From the NCBI RefSeq assembly GCF_017301735.1, contig NZ_CP071090.1, positions 4,702,001 through 4,766,000 on the forward strand: a stretch of 64,000 bases of DNA, given 5' to 3'. Both the position numbers and the translations under genes were made by a program. The stretch's first letter is position 1. Each line of letters begins with the position of its first letter. Shown here in pieces: positions 27,807 to 36,181 of this stretch. The notes beneath the pieces were generated by a model. It worked only from the letters and a program-made list of their open reading frames with translations. It searched no databases and was not told where the DNA came from. The stretch is from Pyxidicoccus parkwaysis. GTDB lineage: Bacteria > Myxococcota > Myxococcia > Myxococcales > Myxococcaceae.

Positions 27807-28889
27807 ATGGCTTTTCTGGATCGCATCCTCGACCCTCCCAGCTACGGCTATGAGCGAAACGGCAAGCTCTACGTGCCGACCCACCGGGAAATCACCGCCG
27901 AGTTCTTCTCCCGGCTCAACGTCGCCCGCTCCCGCAAGAACTGGCTGGGGCTCTTCGCCTGGGTGACGAGTCTCAGCTTCGGCATTCCGCTCGTCCTCTT
28001 CTTCACCCACCACTTCAGCTGGTGGCTGATGGCCGTGGGCTTCGTCTACAGCATGGTGGTCATCGGGACGCACGGCACCGTCTGGTTTCACCGCTACTCC
28101 ACCCACGGCGCCTACCAGTTCAAGAACGCGTTCTTCCGCGAGCTGTGCCGCAACCTGGTCATCAAGATTGTCGTGGAGGAGGCGTACGTCGTCTCGCACC
28201 ACGTCCACCACAGCTTCGCGGAGCAGCCTGGGGACCCGTACAACGCGCGCGCGGGCTGGCTCTACTGCTTCCTGGCGGATGTGAATCACCAGGCCCTCAA
28301 CAAGACCCTGGACCGCAAGGACTACGCGCAGGTCTGCAAGCTGATGAAGCACACGGGCGTGCGCCTCAACAGCTACGAGCAATACCAGCGCTGGGGCTCG
28401 CTGTGCCATCCGGGGTACACGGCGCTGCACTTCGCCCTCAACTGGGCGTTCTGGTACGGAGTGTTCTTCCTCATCGGCGGGCACGCACTGGCGCTGGCCC
28501 TCTTCGGCTGGGCCGGGGTGTGGGCCATCGGCGTGCGCACGTACAACTACGACGGGCACGGGGGCGGCAAGGACCGCCGGCGAGAGGGCATCGACTTCAA
28601 CAGCCGGGACCAGTCCATCAACCAGTGCTGGCCGGGGCTCATCACGGGTGAGTGGCACAACAACCACCACCTGTATCCCAGCGGCGCGCGCGCCGGCTTC
28701 CTCCCGTATCAGTTCGACCTGGCGTGGCACTTCATCCGCGCCTGGGCGTGGATGGGCGCCATCACTTCGTACCGCGACTACAAGCAGGACTTCCTGAACC
28801 GGTACCATCAGCCCTGGCTGGCGAGGGCGAAGGCCCAGGACTGTCCTGAGACCGAGCGCGCTGTACCCGACTCCAGCGCCGCGTCCTGA
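27807..28889 (+). CDS. membrane fatty-acid desaturase
   Basis: The 360-residue protein has the three histidine boxes of di-iron membrane desaturases: HRYSTH near residue 98, HHVHH near residue 132 and HNNHH near residue 286. Four hydrophobic stretches surround them (WLGLFAWVTSLSFGIPLVLFF; WWLMAVGFVYSMVVIGTHG; ALHFALNWAFWYGVFFLIGG). It would introduce a double bond into acyl chains in the inner membrane using O2 and an external electron donor. It converges on a second desaturase, with only 20 bases between the stops. The two may act in sequence in making unsaturated fatty acids important in myxobacterial development; regiospecificity cannot be read from the sequence. Confidence 0.88.
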   Translation: MAFLDRILDPPSYGYERNGKLYVPTHREITAEFFSRLNVARSRKNWLGLFAWVTSLSFGIPLVLFFTHHFSWWLMAVGFVYSMVVIGTHGTVWFHRYSTHGAYQFKNAFFRELCRNLVIKIVVEEAYVVSHHVHHSFAEQPGDPYNARAGWLYCFLADVNHQALNKTLDRKDYAQVCKLMKHTGVRLNSYEQYQRWGSLCHPGYTALHFALNWAFWYGVFFLIGGHALALALFGWAGVWAIGVRTYNYDGHGGGKDRRREGIDFNSRDQSINQCWPGLITGEWHNNHHLYPSGARAGFLPYQFDLAWHFIRAWAWMGAITSYRDYKQDFLNRYHQPWLARAKAQDCPETERAVPDSSAAS

Positions 28890-28909
28890 CGCTGGCCCAC
28901 GGTAAGGCT

Positions 28910-29779
28910 TCAGGCCCGCGGCGACGCGGGCCCCTCCTCCTGGCCATCCATCGCGTGCACCGTCGCCGCGGCGGGATGCAACGTGACCAGTCCCAGCTTG
29001 ACCAGCAGCCGCAGCACCAGACCGCCCACGTCGATCTGCCACGGCCCGCGCCCGAGCATCGGCGAGCGCGGGCTGGCGTGGTGGTTGTTGTGCCAACCCT
29101 CCCCCAGCGCCCACAGCCCCACCCACCACACGTTGCGACTCTCATCGGGCGAGTCGTACGAGCGGAACCCGAGCCTGCTCGCGTGGCACACCGAGTTCAC
29201 CGTGTACTGGGCGTGCATCCAGAGCTTGAGCGGCAGGTACAGCACGCACGGCGCCGCCTGCCAGCCCCACACCGCGACGATGAGCGCCAGGAGGAGCCCG
29301 TGCGGAACCCACCGGTACCTCAGGAGCCAGAGGTAGTAGCGGTCCTGGGCGAGGTCGCGGCAGTAGCGCTTGTAGGCCTCGCGGTCCGTCGACAAATCAT
29401 CCACCACCCAGCCGAGATAGCTGTACCAGAAGCCCCTCCGGGGCGTGTGTGGATCCCCATCCTTGTCGGCGTGCCCGTGGTGGATGCGGTGGTTCGCCAC
29501 CCACTCGAGCGGACTGCTCTGCAGGGTCAGCATCGCGGCGGTGACCAGCGCGTACTCCAGCCACCGGGGGCAATCGAAGGAGCGATGGGTCAGCTTCCGG
29601 TGGAGACCCAGGGTCGTCCCCAGCCCTACCAGCAGGAAGACGCCGAAGCCCGCGAGGACCCAGTCCAGGCGCCACGGGAGCACGAACGCCGCGAGTGCCA
29701 GCCCGTGGTAGATGACCAGAATCAGCCCGACGATCGGGTTCATCCGAACGGGTCTCGCTGCCAGGCTGGACGTGCTCAT
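28910..29779 (-). CDS. acyl-lipid/acyl-CoA desaturase (delta-9-like)
   Basis: The ATG at 29779 (MSTSSLAARPVRMNPIVGL) gives 289 residues. Histidine boxes are HRKLTH (near residue 62), HRIHHGHAD (near residue 98) and HNNHH near the C-terminus in GEGWHNNHHASPRSP, with GLGTTLGLHRKLTHRSF as the typical first-box context of delta-9 desaturases. Hydrophobic segments flank the boxes. It is convergent with the other desaturase, so the pair is not a single operon. The 36-bp sequence just upstream of its start recurs at the joint of the large duplication. Confidence 0.88.
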   Translation of the reverse strand: MSTSSLAARPVRMNPIVGLILVIYHGLALAAFVLPWRLDWVLAGFGVFLLVGLGTTLGLHRKLTHRSFDCPRWLEYALVTAAMLTLQSSPLEWVANHRIHHGHADKDGDPHTPRRGFWYSYLGWVVDDLSTDREAYKRYCRDLAQDRYYLWLLRYRWVPHGLLLALIVAVWGWQAAPCVLYLPLKLWMHAQYTVNSVCHASRLGFRSYDSPDESRNVWWVGLWALGEGWHNNHHASPRSPMLGRGPWQIDVGGLVLRLLVKLGLVTLHPAAATVHAMDGQEEGPASPRA

Positions 29780-29795
29780 GAAGCCTCCACTGTCG

Positions 29796-29831
29796 GGCTC
29801 GGGGCGCCCCACTCGAGACCGGGTACCTTAA
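29796..29831 (+). repeat. 36-bp direct repeat, copy 1 (duplication endpoint)
   Basis: These 36 bases (starting GGCTCGGGGCGCCCC and ending GGTACCTTAA) are identical to 44365-44400, where they interrupt the recombinase gene of K1. The flanking sequences differ on both sides. It lies between the desaturase start and repeat R1 and probably marks the left endpoint of the tandem duplication. Confidence 0.85.
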
Positions 29832-30185
29832 TCTCCTCATCGCCCGGCAGACATTTCATGCCCCGCCGCCCACGACGCGGTTGTGGCCAGCCGAGCATGC
29901 GACGCCTCCCCCCGGTCCCGTCAGCCCAGGAGGAACAGACGTGCCGGACGCCGCGACGTGCATCGAACCGGTGCGTCCGGCGGCAGGTCTGAAAATGCAT
30001 GGGCGGTCCGGATGCGCAAAGGGCGTCGGGAACGGGATGTTCCCGACGCCCTGTTGCTTTGACAGTTGCGCTCGGTCGGAGCGTCCGCGCGCGGGATCTC
30101 CAGTGATCCCGCGCGCGCCCGGGCGCCGGTGGTCAACGATGGCAGGCAGCCGCGTTCCGGGTTCCCGCGACGACGCCCTGTCTCC
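29832..30185. other. intergenic region at the left edge of repeat R1
   Basis: About 350 bases without a gene. It holds the boundary of repeat R1 at about 29,951 and two strong hairpins: one at 30021-30051 and one formed by GCGCGCGGGATC (30087-30098) with GATCCCGCGCGC (30105-30116). Confidence 0.5.
30021..30051 (-). terminator. terminator of the beta-propeller gene, copy 1
   Basis: GGGCGTCGGGAAC (30021-30033) and GTTCCCGACGCCC (30039-30051) form a perfect 13-bp stem with a 5-base loop. On the minus strand it is followed by TTTGCGC, so it should stop leftward transcription. Copy 2 lies at 44792-44822 with one substitution. Confidence 0.8.
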
Positions 30186-33100
30186 TCAGAAAAACGCGTC
30201 GGCGATCGCGGAGACCGCTTTGCTTTCGATGGCCTGGCGCAAGTCGCTCATCGTGGGGAGCCCGACGTACTGCAGCGCATCATTGATGGCGGTCGCCGCG
30301 TCGTTGATCTCCGTGCCCAGGTTGTTGCTCAAGGTCGTGGTGCCTCCGGGCACATAGACCACATTTGTCGTCGGCGTCGGATTGGACCAGGTCGTTCCGT
30401 TGAACGACACGTAGTAGACGACGCCCGGAGGCGGGCACGACGCGTCAATGGCGCCGGCGTTCATGAAGTAGACGTACAGTTGGCCATTCAGGATCGCCGC
30501 GGACACGAACTGCGGTACCTGCGAGAAACTGAAAGGCTTGGTGTTCTGGTTCACGGTCGAGGTCACCCCGATCCTGTTCGGTCCGGACCAGGTGGTGCCG
30601 TCGAACACGCTGTAGGTGACGGGGTACAGGGTGCTCCACGTCTTGGTCTCCGACCATTGGTAGGTGGGCTGGATGTAGAACACATAAAGCTTGCCGTCGT
30701 AGACGATGGCGGCCGGCGGCGTGCCGGCGTCGATGCCGTTGTAGGTCTGCTGCGGCACGCCCATGACGGCTTGCGGCGTGTAGGTGATGTTCGGCACTTC
30801 GGCCTGGGTCCACGCTCCGTTGGCGTAGACGCAGTAATAGAGCCCGGTGTAGTCGCCCTTCGTCCCGGAGCTACCGGCGCTCTGGTAGAAGACGTACGGC
30901 TGCGGCGTCCCGCTGCCGGGCGCATAGGTCACGACCGAGGGCGACAGCGACATGTACGCGCCCTGGGTCCCCGCCGGCTTGATCTGGGTCGGGGCGGTCC
31001 ATGCGCCCGATGGGTTCATGCTCGCGTAGTAGAGGTACCCCGAGTGATTGGAACCTTGCCAGAAGACATAGAGCTGGTCCGAACCGGTGGGGGTATCCAG
31101 GGGTGGCATCACCACGGCGGCGACGTTGTCGTTCGTGTAGGCGTCGCTGCCGACCTGGTTCGGGCTGGCCCAAGGCATGCCGTAGGCGGTGCTGCTGGGC
31201 GTCACGACGGTGCCATCCGTGGTGAGGTAGTTGATGAAGCCGCCACTGGCGGCCGGCCAGAACACATACAGCAGTTCGGTCCCGGATGACGGCGTGAAGG
31301 AGGCCGCCGCGGGGCGTACGCCGGACATCGGCGGGGCTCCCGCCTGCTGGTTGATGGCGGTGTTCCAGCTCCAGCACGTGGCATCCAGCGTCCGACTGAA
31401 GAACAGGTTCCCGCTCTGCTCGATGTTCCAGCCGTTCTTGAAGGTGTAGCTCGACTGGACGACCCCCTGGGTGAGACACCAGATGTTGTTGTTGAAGGTG
31501 GTCACAGAAGGGCCGGTACTGCACGCCATCCGGCTGATCTGCGTCGGAGCGGGCAGCGTGACCGAAGCGCCTTCCCCGGTGACGACGTCGAGTCCCGGGA
31601 AGATCGTGTAGTAGCTGTCGGCGCAGTTGGCATAGAAGAGATAGAGCTGGCCGTTGACCAGGGTGGCGAGCACCCCTTCGCTGTTCACGGACGGCGCCGG
31701 GCTCAGGTCAAGGTCGAACCACGACACGCCATCGGTCGTATAGCGGCACAGGAGCTTGCCGGCCTCGTACGACTTGCCATCCTGCGACACCTGCGTGGTG
31801 GAGGACCCCACATAGAAGAGGTACAGCACGTCCACGCTGTTGTCGTCGTCCGCGTTGACGACTGGCGTGGTGCTGGTGCCAACAACCACGGCAGGGCTGC
31901 ACGACGCCGCCACGGATGAGGCGGCGGTTTGCGGGGCGGCCTCCAGGCCCGCGCAACCGGCGATGGTGCCCTGGCCGGTGTTGTAGAACACGTAGGGCAC
32001 ACCCTGGAACGTCACGGCGGCCGGCGAGTTGGCCATGGCGAGGAAGTTCGTTCCGTTGAAGATCGCGTCCGGCCCCGCGGGGCCCACCGCGGTCTGGGTG
32101 GTCGCCATGGGCAGCGCGAGCTGCTGGGAAGCCGCGGACGGCAGCGTCAGCTGCAGGTAGCACAGGGCGCCCGGCGGGTCCGTGGTGAACGGCGTCGTGG
32201 AGACGGCGTTGCAGTTGTAGAACATGTAGATGTTGCCATTGGCAATGGTCGCGGCCGGTCTGCCGGTCATGATCGGCACGGCATCGCCATTGGAATCCTG
32301 GGCCTGGACGCTCACGAGCTGCCCCTGCTGCTTGTCGGGCAGGGTGCACTGGCAGTAGGTGAAGGCGGAGGCGTTGGCTCCGGTGTTGTTGTGATACAGG
32401 TACAGCCAGGAGAGGTAGGTTCCGTCCAGGTTCTGCTGCACGTTCATCACCGGTGCGACCCAGCCGTCCAGCGTCGTGACCGGCAGGGTTCCCAGCGGGG
32501 ACCAGGTGACGCCATCGTAGACGCAGTAGAGCAATTGCCCCGGTTCCGACGGGCTCTGGAAGAACACGTTCAACTTCCAGTTCCCCCTGGCCGTATACGC
32601 GCCTTGCACCGAATAGGCAGACGGCGAATCGATGAGGGTGATGCCCGACGCGGCGGTCTGTAGCCATGTGCCGTCGGACTGCAGCGTGCAGGCCGTCAGC
32701 GGATACCCGCTGCTGTCGCCGGGGCCGCCGTATGCCACGACGAGCTGGCTGTTCCCGGCCTGGTCGGTGCACACGCATGCGGACGGCGAGCCGGAGATCA
32801 GAATGCTCGATCCCACTGCGGCATCGATGATCGACGTCGGCGTCGACCACGCGCCCGTTGCGCTCGAAAAGGAGGCGTAGCAGAGCACGCCGGCCTGCGC
32901 GCCCGTGCCCTGGTAGAACACATAAAGCTCGCCGTTGAACACGACGGCCGAAGGCGACCCGGTCAGGGATGCGTTACCGACCCGGGCCGGGGCGGTCCAT
33001 TGGGTGATGCAGCCATTGAGGCCATCGAGCGGGGCCTGAGGGGTTTGCGTGCAGTACAGGCCGCCGTCCTCGCCCTGGTAGAAGAGGTAGACCTGCTCGT

Positions 33101-34928
33101 TGAACAGCGCAAGCGCGGGCGAGCCGATGGCGGTCACGCCGGGAACCGGCGCAACCGGATCGCCGTCCAGGTCCCCCAGGCTGAAGGCCGCGGGATTGAG
33201 GGTGTTGAAGGCGATGATGCCGAGCGGCGAGTTGTAGGCCACGAACATGACGCCCACCGCGGGTTGCGGTTGCGGCACGGGGAGCACGGCAGGGGAACCC
33301 AGCAGCTGCGGGGGCGGGGGCGGCGGGGCTGTCAGATCGTCGTCCGTGGCCATCGCTGGCAGGTCGTAGGCCTTCCACGCGCCGCTTTCGTATACGAAGT
33401 ACTGCAGCTGACAACTCCAACTGCCACTGGAGGGGCAGTTGAACGTCTGGCACAGTGCCCACGCCTGCGGCGCTGCGAAGCCGGGCAAGTCGACTTCCAG
33501 CAGAAACGCCGCGAAGATGCCGCTGCCGCCCCATTGGAAGCCTCCCGTGGGAAAGGCGGGTGGGGGCAGGACCGCGGATGGCTGGCCGCCCGACGCGTAC
33601 TGCGTGATCCCGCCTACGAAGGCCGTGGAATTGCATAACCCGAGGGTAATAGCGCCGGGGATATTGGTAGAGACCGTGGACAGATAGACGTCGGTCGTGG
33701 ACTCCATGGCGCCGCCGAATGCATCCGGGGAAAACGTGGCGGCGCTGAGGACGTTCGGCAGACTGTTATTGATGATGGGTTGCTGCAGTTGCGCCGGATC
33801 GCTCCAGTTGCTTCCATCGAACGTGCTGTACCAGACCTCATAGGGCATGTAGGTGACAGGATTTGCTTCCGAGTCCGCAGGGGGCGTATACACAGCATAA
33901 TTGGGAGACGCACGGAGCGCGTAAACGTAGAGCAGCGGCGTCGAGTCACCGGAGACGGCTGCCGCGATGCATTGCGATTGCTCGTCTGCCAACCCCGGAA
34001 TCGCGACCGGCGCGCTGAACCCGTCGTCCGCACCGGAGCAGGTGATGTACGAGCACTCGCCGTCGCTGCCCGACACGTAGAAGACATAGATCTGGGCGGT
34101 ATCGCCCGTGGGCGGGTAGACCACGACGCTGGGCTGCATCGAGGGTCCTTCGATGACACCTTCGTTCACATAGCCCGGTACGCACGCCCCGATGCCATCG
34201 GGGGCGATCGACGACCAGGTCTCGCCATCCGTCGTCGTGACACAGCCGATGTCGAATGTATTCTCGCCAGGAACCAGCATGGGATAGAACACATAGAGTT
34301 GCGGCGTGTCCGATCCGGGCGGCGTGAATACCACCGGTGCCACGCCGCTCAGGTTGGCGCCAATCACGAGCACCAGAACGTCCGGAAGCAGCGTCAGCGA
34401 CGACCAGGAGGTGCCGTCGTATGTCGTGTACCAGATCTGTCCCGTCTGTTGGCTGCTCGGCAGGCCGCCGTAGAAGACATACACCTTGTCGTTGAACACG
34501 ACGCCCGTGGGCGGACTTGGGAACATGTTCGACCCATCGGGAACGGGCGCCCCGGGAACGCTCCACTGGGGGAGCTGATCGGGCGCGGCGGTGCCGAAAG
34601 ACCGGGCCACGTACGACGGATAGCCGCCCGTATCCGCTTTTCCGTCGGTGAGCGACGGTCCTTGATAGAAGTTGTACATCGTGTTGCCGTTCACGACGAT
34701 GGAGGGCAACGAATACACATCCCCTACGCCGGGCACTTCCGCGTAGGGTGTCCAGTACAGCTCCTCCGACGAGTTCAGCTGATTGACGCCGGCGCCGATG
34801 GCGTGGCTGACGACCTGGCCGAAGAAGTCGGACATCCCATCCTTGAGTCCGACGTCCCCGGATGCGATACCGATGCCGTACTGAACGGCGTTCAATGCCG
34901 CCTTTACGGTTTTGTAGATGATGGGCAT
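30186..34928 (-). CDS. giant beta-propeller-like repeat protein, copy 1
   Basis: The ATG at 34928 is preceded by AAAGGAGAG and opens a 1,580-residue protein. After a 60-residue helical start (MPIIYKTVKAALNAVQYGIG) the protein consists of repeats of about 55-65 residues built on the pattern GSPSAVVFNG.LYVFYQG...G.L.Y..F....W..P..I, with many YVFY strands and Asp-box-like TTDG.(S/T)W turns. This is what a chain of beta-propeller blades of the sialidase/fucolectin type looks like. There are no sialidase catalytic residues that I can place and no signal peptide. The last 50 residues are helical (LGTEINDAATAINDALQYVG). Carbohydrate binding or surface adhesion is possible. Its paralogue is at 44956-49701. 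Confidence 0.82.
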   Translation of the reverse strand: MPIIYKTVKAALNAVQYGIGIASGDVGLKDGMSDFFGQVVSHAIGAGVNQLNSSEELYWTPYAEVPGVGDVYSLPSIVVNGNTMYNFYQGPSLTDGKADTGGYPSYVARSFGTAAPDQLPQWSVPGAPVPDGSNMFPSPPTGVVFNDKVYVFYGGLPSSQQTGQIWYTTYDGTSWSSLTLLPDVLVLVIGANLSGVAPVVFTPPGSDTPQLYVFYPMLVPGENTFDIGCVTTTDGETWSSIAPDGIGACVPGYVNEGVIEGPSMQPSVVVYPPTGDTAQIYVFYVSGSDGECSYITCSGADDGFSAPVAIPGLADEQSQCIAAAVSGDSTPLLYVYALRASPNYAVYTPPADSEANPVTYMPYEVWYSTFDGSNWSDPAQLQQPIINNSLPNVLSAATFSPDAFGGAMESTTDVYLSTVSTNIPGAITLGLCNSTAFVGGITQYASGGQPSAVLPPPAFPTGGFQWGGSGIFAAFLLEVDLPGFAAPQAWALCQTFNCPSSGSWSCQLQYFVYESGAWKAYDLPAMATDDDLTAPPPPPPQLLGSPAVLPVPQPQPAVGVMFVAYNSPLGIIAFNTLNPAAFSLGDLDGDPVAPVPGVTAIGSPALALFNEQVYLFYQGEDGGLYCTQTPQAPLDGLNGCITQWTAPARVGNASLTGSPSAVVFNGELYVFYQGTGAQAGVLCYASFSSATGAWSTPTSIIDAAVGSSILISGSPSACVCTDQAGNSQLVVAYGGPGDSSGYPLTACTLQSDGTWLQTAASGITLIDSPSAYSVQGAYTARGNWKLNVFFQSPSEPGQLLYCVYDGVTWSPLGTLPVTTLDGWVAPVMNVQQNLDGTYLSWLYLYHNNTGANASAFTYCQCTLPDKQQGQLVSVQAQDSNGDAVPIMTGRPAATIANGNIYMFYNCNAVSTTPFTTDPPGALCYLQLTLPSAASQQLALPMATTQTAVGPAGPDAIFNGTNFLAMANSPAAVTFQGVPYVFYNTGQGTIAGCAGLEAAPQTAASSVAASCSPAVVVGTSTTPVVNADDDNSVDVLYLFYVGSSTTQVSQDGKSYEAGKLLCRYTTDGVSWFDLDLSPAPSVNSEGVLATLVNGQLYLFYANCADSYYTIFPGLDVVTGEGASVTLPAPTQISRMACSTGPSVTTFNNNIWCLTQGVVQSSYTFKNGWNIEQSGNLFFSRTLDATCWSWNTAINQQAGAPPMSGVRPAAASFTPSSGTELLYVFWPAASGGFINYLTTDGTVVTPSSTAYGMPWASPNQVGSDAYTNDNVAAVVMPPLDTPTGSDQLYVFWQGSNHSGYLYYASMNPSGAWTAPTQIKPAGTQGAYMSLSPSVVTYAPGSGTPQPYVFYQSAGSSGTKGDYTGLYYCVYANGAWTQAEVPNITYTPQAVMGVPQQTYNGIDAGTPPAAIVYDGKLYVFYIQPTYQWSETKTWSTLYPVTYSVFDGTTWSGPNRIGVTSTVNQNTKPFSFSQVPQFVSAAILNGQLYVYFMNAGAIDASCPPPGVVYYVSFNGTTWSNPTPTTNVVYVPGGTTTLSNNLGTEINDAATAINDALQYVGLPTMSDLRQAIESKAVSAIADAFF

Positions 34929-35371
34929 GGCAATTCTCTCCTTTGTTGTTGATGACAGCCGCCATTGATCAGTCGTCGATCGGCCCGTGAGGGCGTGATC
35001 GAGCAACGGTCACGCGAGACGCCGCGCATGCACTGAACTCGGCGCACGACATGTGCGCATGGCTTGTCTCGAGCTCCGCTACCTGACGTGGGTGAAGGGG
35101 AGCGCAAGACGAGCGCCCTGTTCATTGAGTTGGTGCGAATGGTGAGCAGTGCCTACCCCGACGTTCATGGCTGGCTGTACCACGGCGGTCCGACACGTCT
35201 CCCACCATCCGCATCAGAGAAGAAGCGGGGTTTTCACAATTTCTGAGAGGCATTCCTTCATCAACTTGTCCCCGTGACGGCGCCGAGCCACCGAAGCAGC
35301 AACTGTGCCAATGATGCAACACTGTACTCAAGAGAAACTCAAGAATCAGCAGTCACATGAAGCACGCCTTC

Positions 35372-35404
35372 TTGACGTGTCAGGTTCGGGGACTGACACG
35401 TCAA
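35372..35404. promoter_or_regulatory. perfect 12-bp inverted repeat upstream of the beta-propeller gene, copy 1
   Basis: TTGACGTGTCAG (35372-35383) and CTGACACGTCAA (35393-35404) are perfect inverted repeats nine bases apart, about 450 bases before the gene start. Identical at 50196-50228. It could be an operator or the foot of a terminator. Confidence 0.5.
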
Positions 35405-35617
35405 CCGGCCTTGTGAAACAGCCGCACCGAACCTCATGCGCCCGGACTCCCGCCCATTCTTGACTGAGCCACGCCCAGGATACGGCTGATTCGCTGGGGA
35501 AATGCCCACGCAGTCAGCATCCAGCGAAGGACCTGGATCACGTCCGCACGGCTACCTCTACTCTGGGTGCCTGAGCATGGATATTGGGCCTAGTGCCTAC
35601 ACCACGCGGGCGCAGCG

Positions 35618-35707
35618 GCCGGACGTCCACCTCCGCCTCACCTTGCGTGGGCGGCGGCAACGCCTCGAAGCGCACGCCGCCCTCCCCCGGCACGAAGGCG
35701 CCTTCCG
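35618..35707 (-). pseudogene. IS91-type transposase remnant, copy 1
   Basis: On the minus strand the frame reads [20 protein letters not shown] followed by GE, resembling the segment F.P......RF.ALP.PT..EV.. that precedes the catalytic region in IS91-family (Y2) transposases. The reading decays on both sides and no HUH or tyrosine motif remains. Confidence 0.35.
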
Positions 35708-35977
35708 GCACCGTTCCTCCGGCGGCCTCCGCCGGTACGCCCACCCGAGCTCCTCCACCTCGCCAGCTCCACCTGGCCAGGGCACACGCTACCGTCAGCC
35801 TCCCGTGAGCTTCTCTCAAGCCCTGCGAGACTGGGGAACTCGGGCCGCTCGCGTCCGTGAGCGGATTGACCCCGTGGGGCCGCATGTGCCCCCAGTGTGC
35901 CCCTCCAGCAGGGAGGAGAACGGGACAAGACGGGGCGTAACGGGATGGGTCGGCACAACGAGCCGCCATGCGCTCAA

Positions 35978-36055
35978 GGCGATAGCGGGTAACAGCGTGT
36001 CCTGCCTGGGGTTTGCTATCGCCGTGTCCGCGGGTTCGAATCCCATCGGGGACAC
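35978..36055 (+). other. tRNA-like structured element, copy 1
   Basis: A 9-bp perfect hairpin, GGCGATAGC (35978-35986) with GCTATCGCC (36015-36023), is followed without a gap by GTGTCC-GCGGGTTCGAATCCC...GGACAC (36024-36055), which has a tRNA T-loop (GTTCGAATC) closed by an acceptor-like stem. The T-stem has mismatches and no D or anticodon arm fits, so it is not a functional tRNA gene. It is identical in both copies of repeat R (50801-50878). Confidence 0.4.
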
Positions 36056-36134
36056 TTCAGTCGGGGCGGGAAATCGCGGATGCAACCGCGGCTCCCGGCC
36101 CCGGTGCTTGACCTGAAAACACTCGCGCGTCAGA

Positions 36135-36164
36135 GCCGGTCGCGCACCTCCGCGCGCGACCGGC
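36135..36164 (-). terminator. terminator of the helix-hairpin-helix lipoprotein gene
   Basis: GCCGGTCGCGC (36135-36145) pairs with GCGCGACCGGC (36154-36164), an 11-bp stem 17 bases past the lipoprotein stop. A counterpart is at 50958-50987 in copy 2. Confidence 0.65.
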
Positions 36165-36181
36165 GAGCCGACGGGCCAGCG

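Larger units (their letters stand above)
34929..36181. other. long intergenic region upstream of the beta-propeller gene, copy 1
   Basis: About 1.25 kb without an intact gene. It contains the leader and promoter of the beta-propeller gene (divergent from its start at 34,928), a 12-bp inverted repeat at 35,372-35,404, an IS91-type transposase remnant near 35,618-35,707, a tRNA-like structured element at 35,978-36,055 and a terminator at 36,135-36,164. The whole region is repeated at 49,702-51,003. Confidence 0.55.

Noticed and set aside
30066..31289. 407-codon plus-strand frame opposite the propeller gene, repeated at 44770-46071
   Set aside because: Antisense shadow of the propeller gene: composition is Arg/Gly/Val/His-rich with no start context, and it exists twice only because the gene does.
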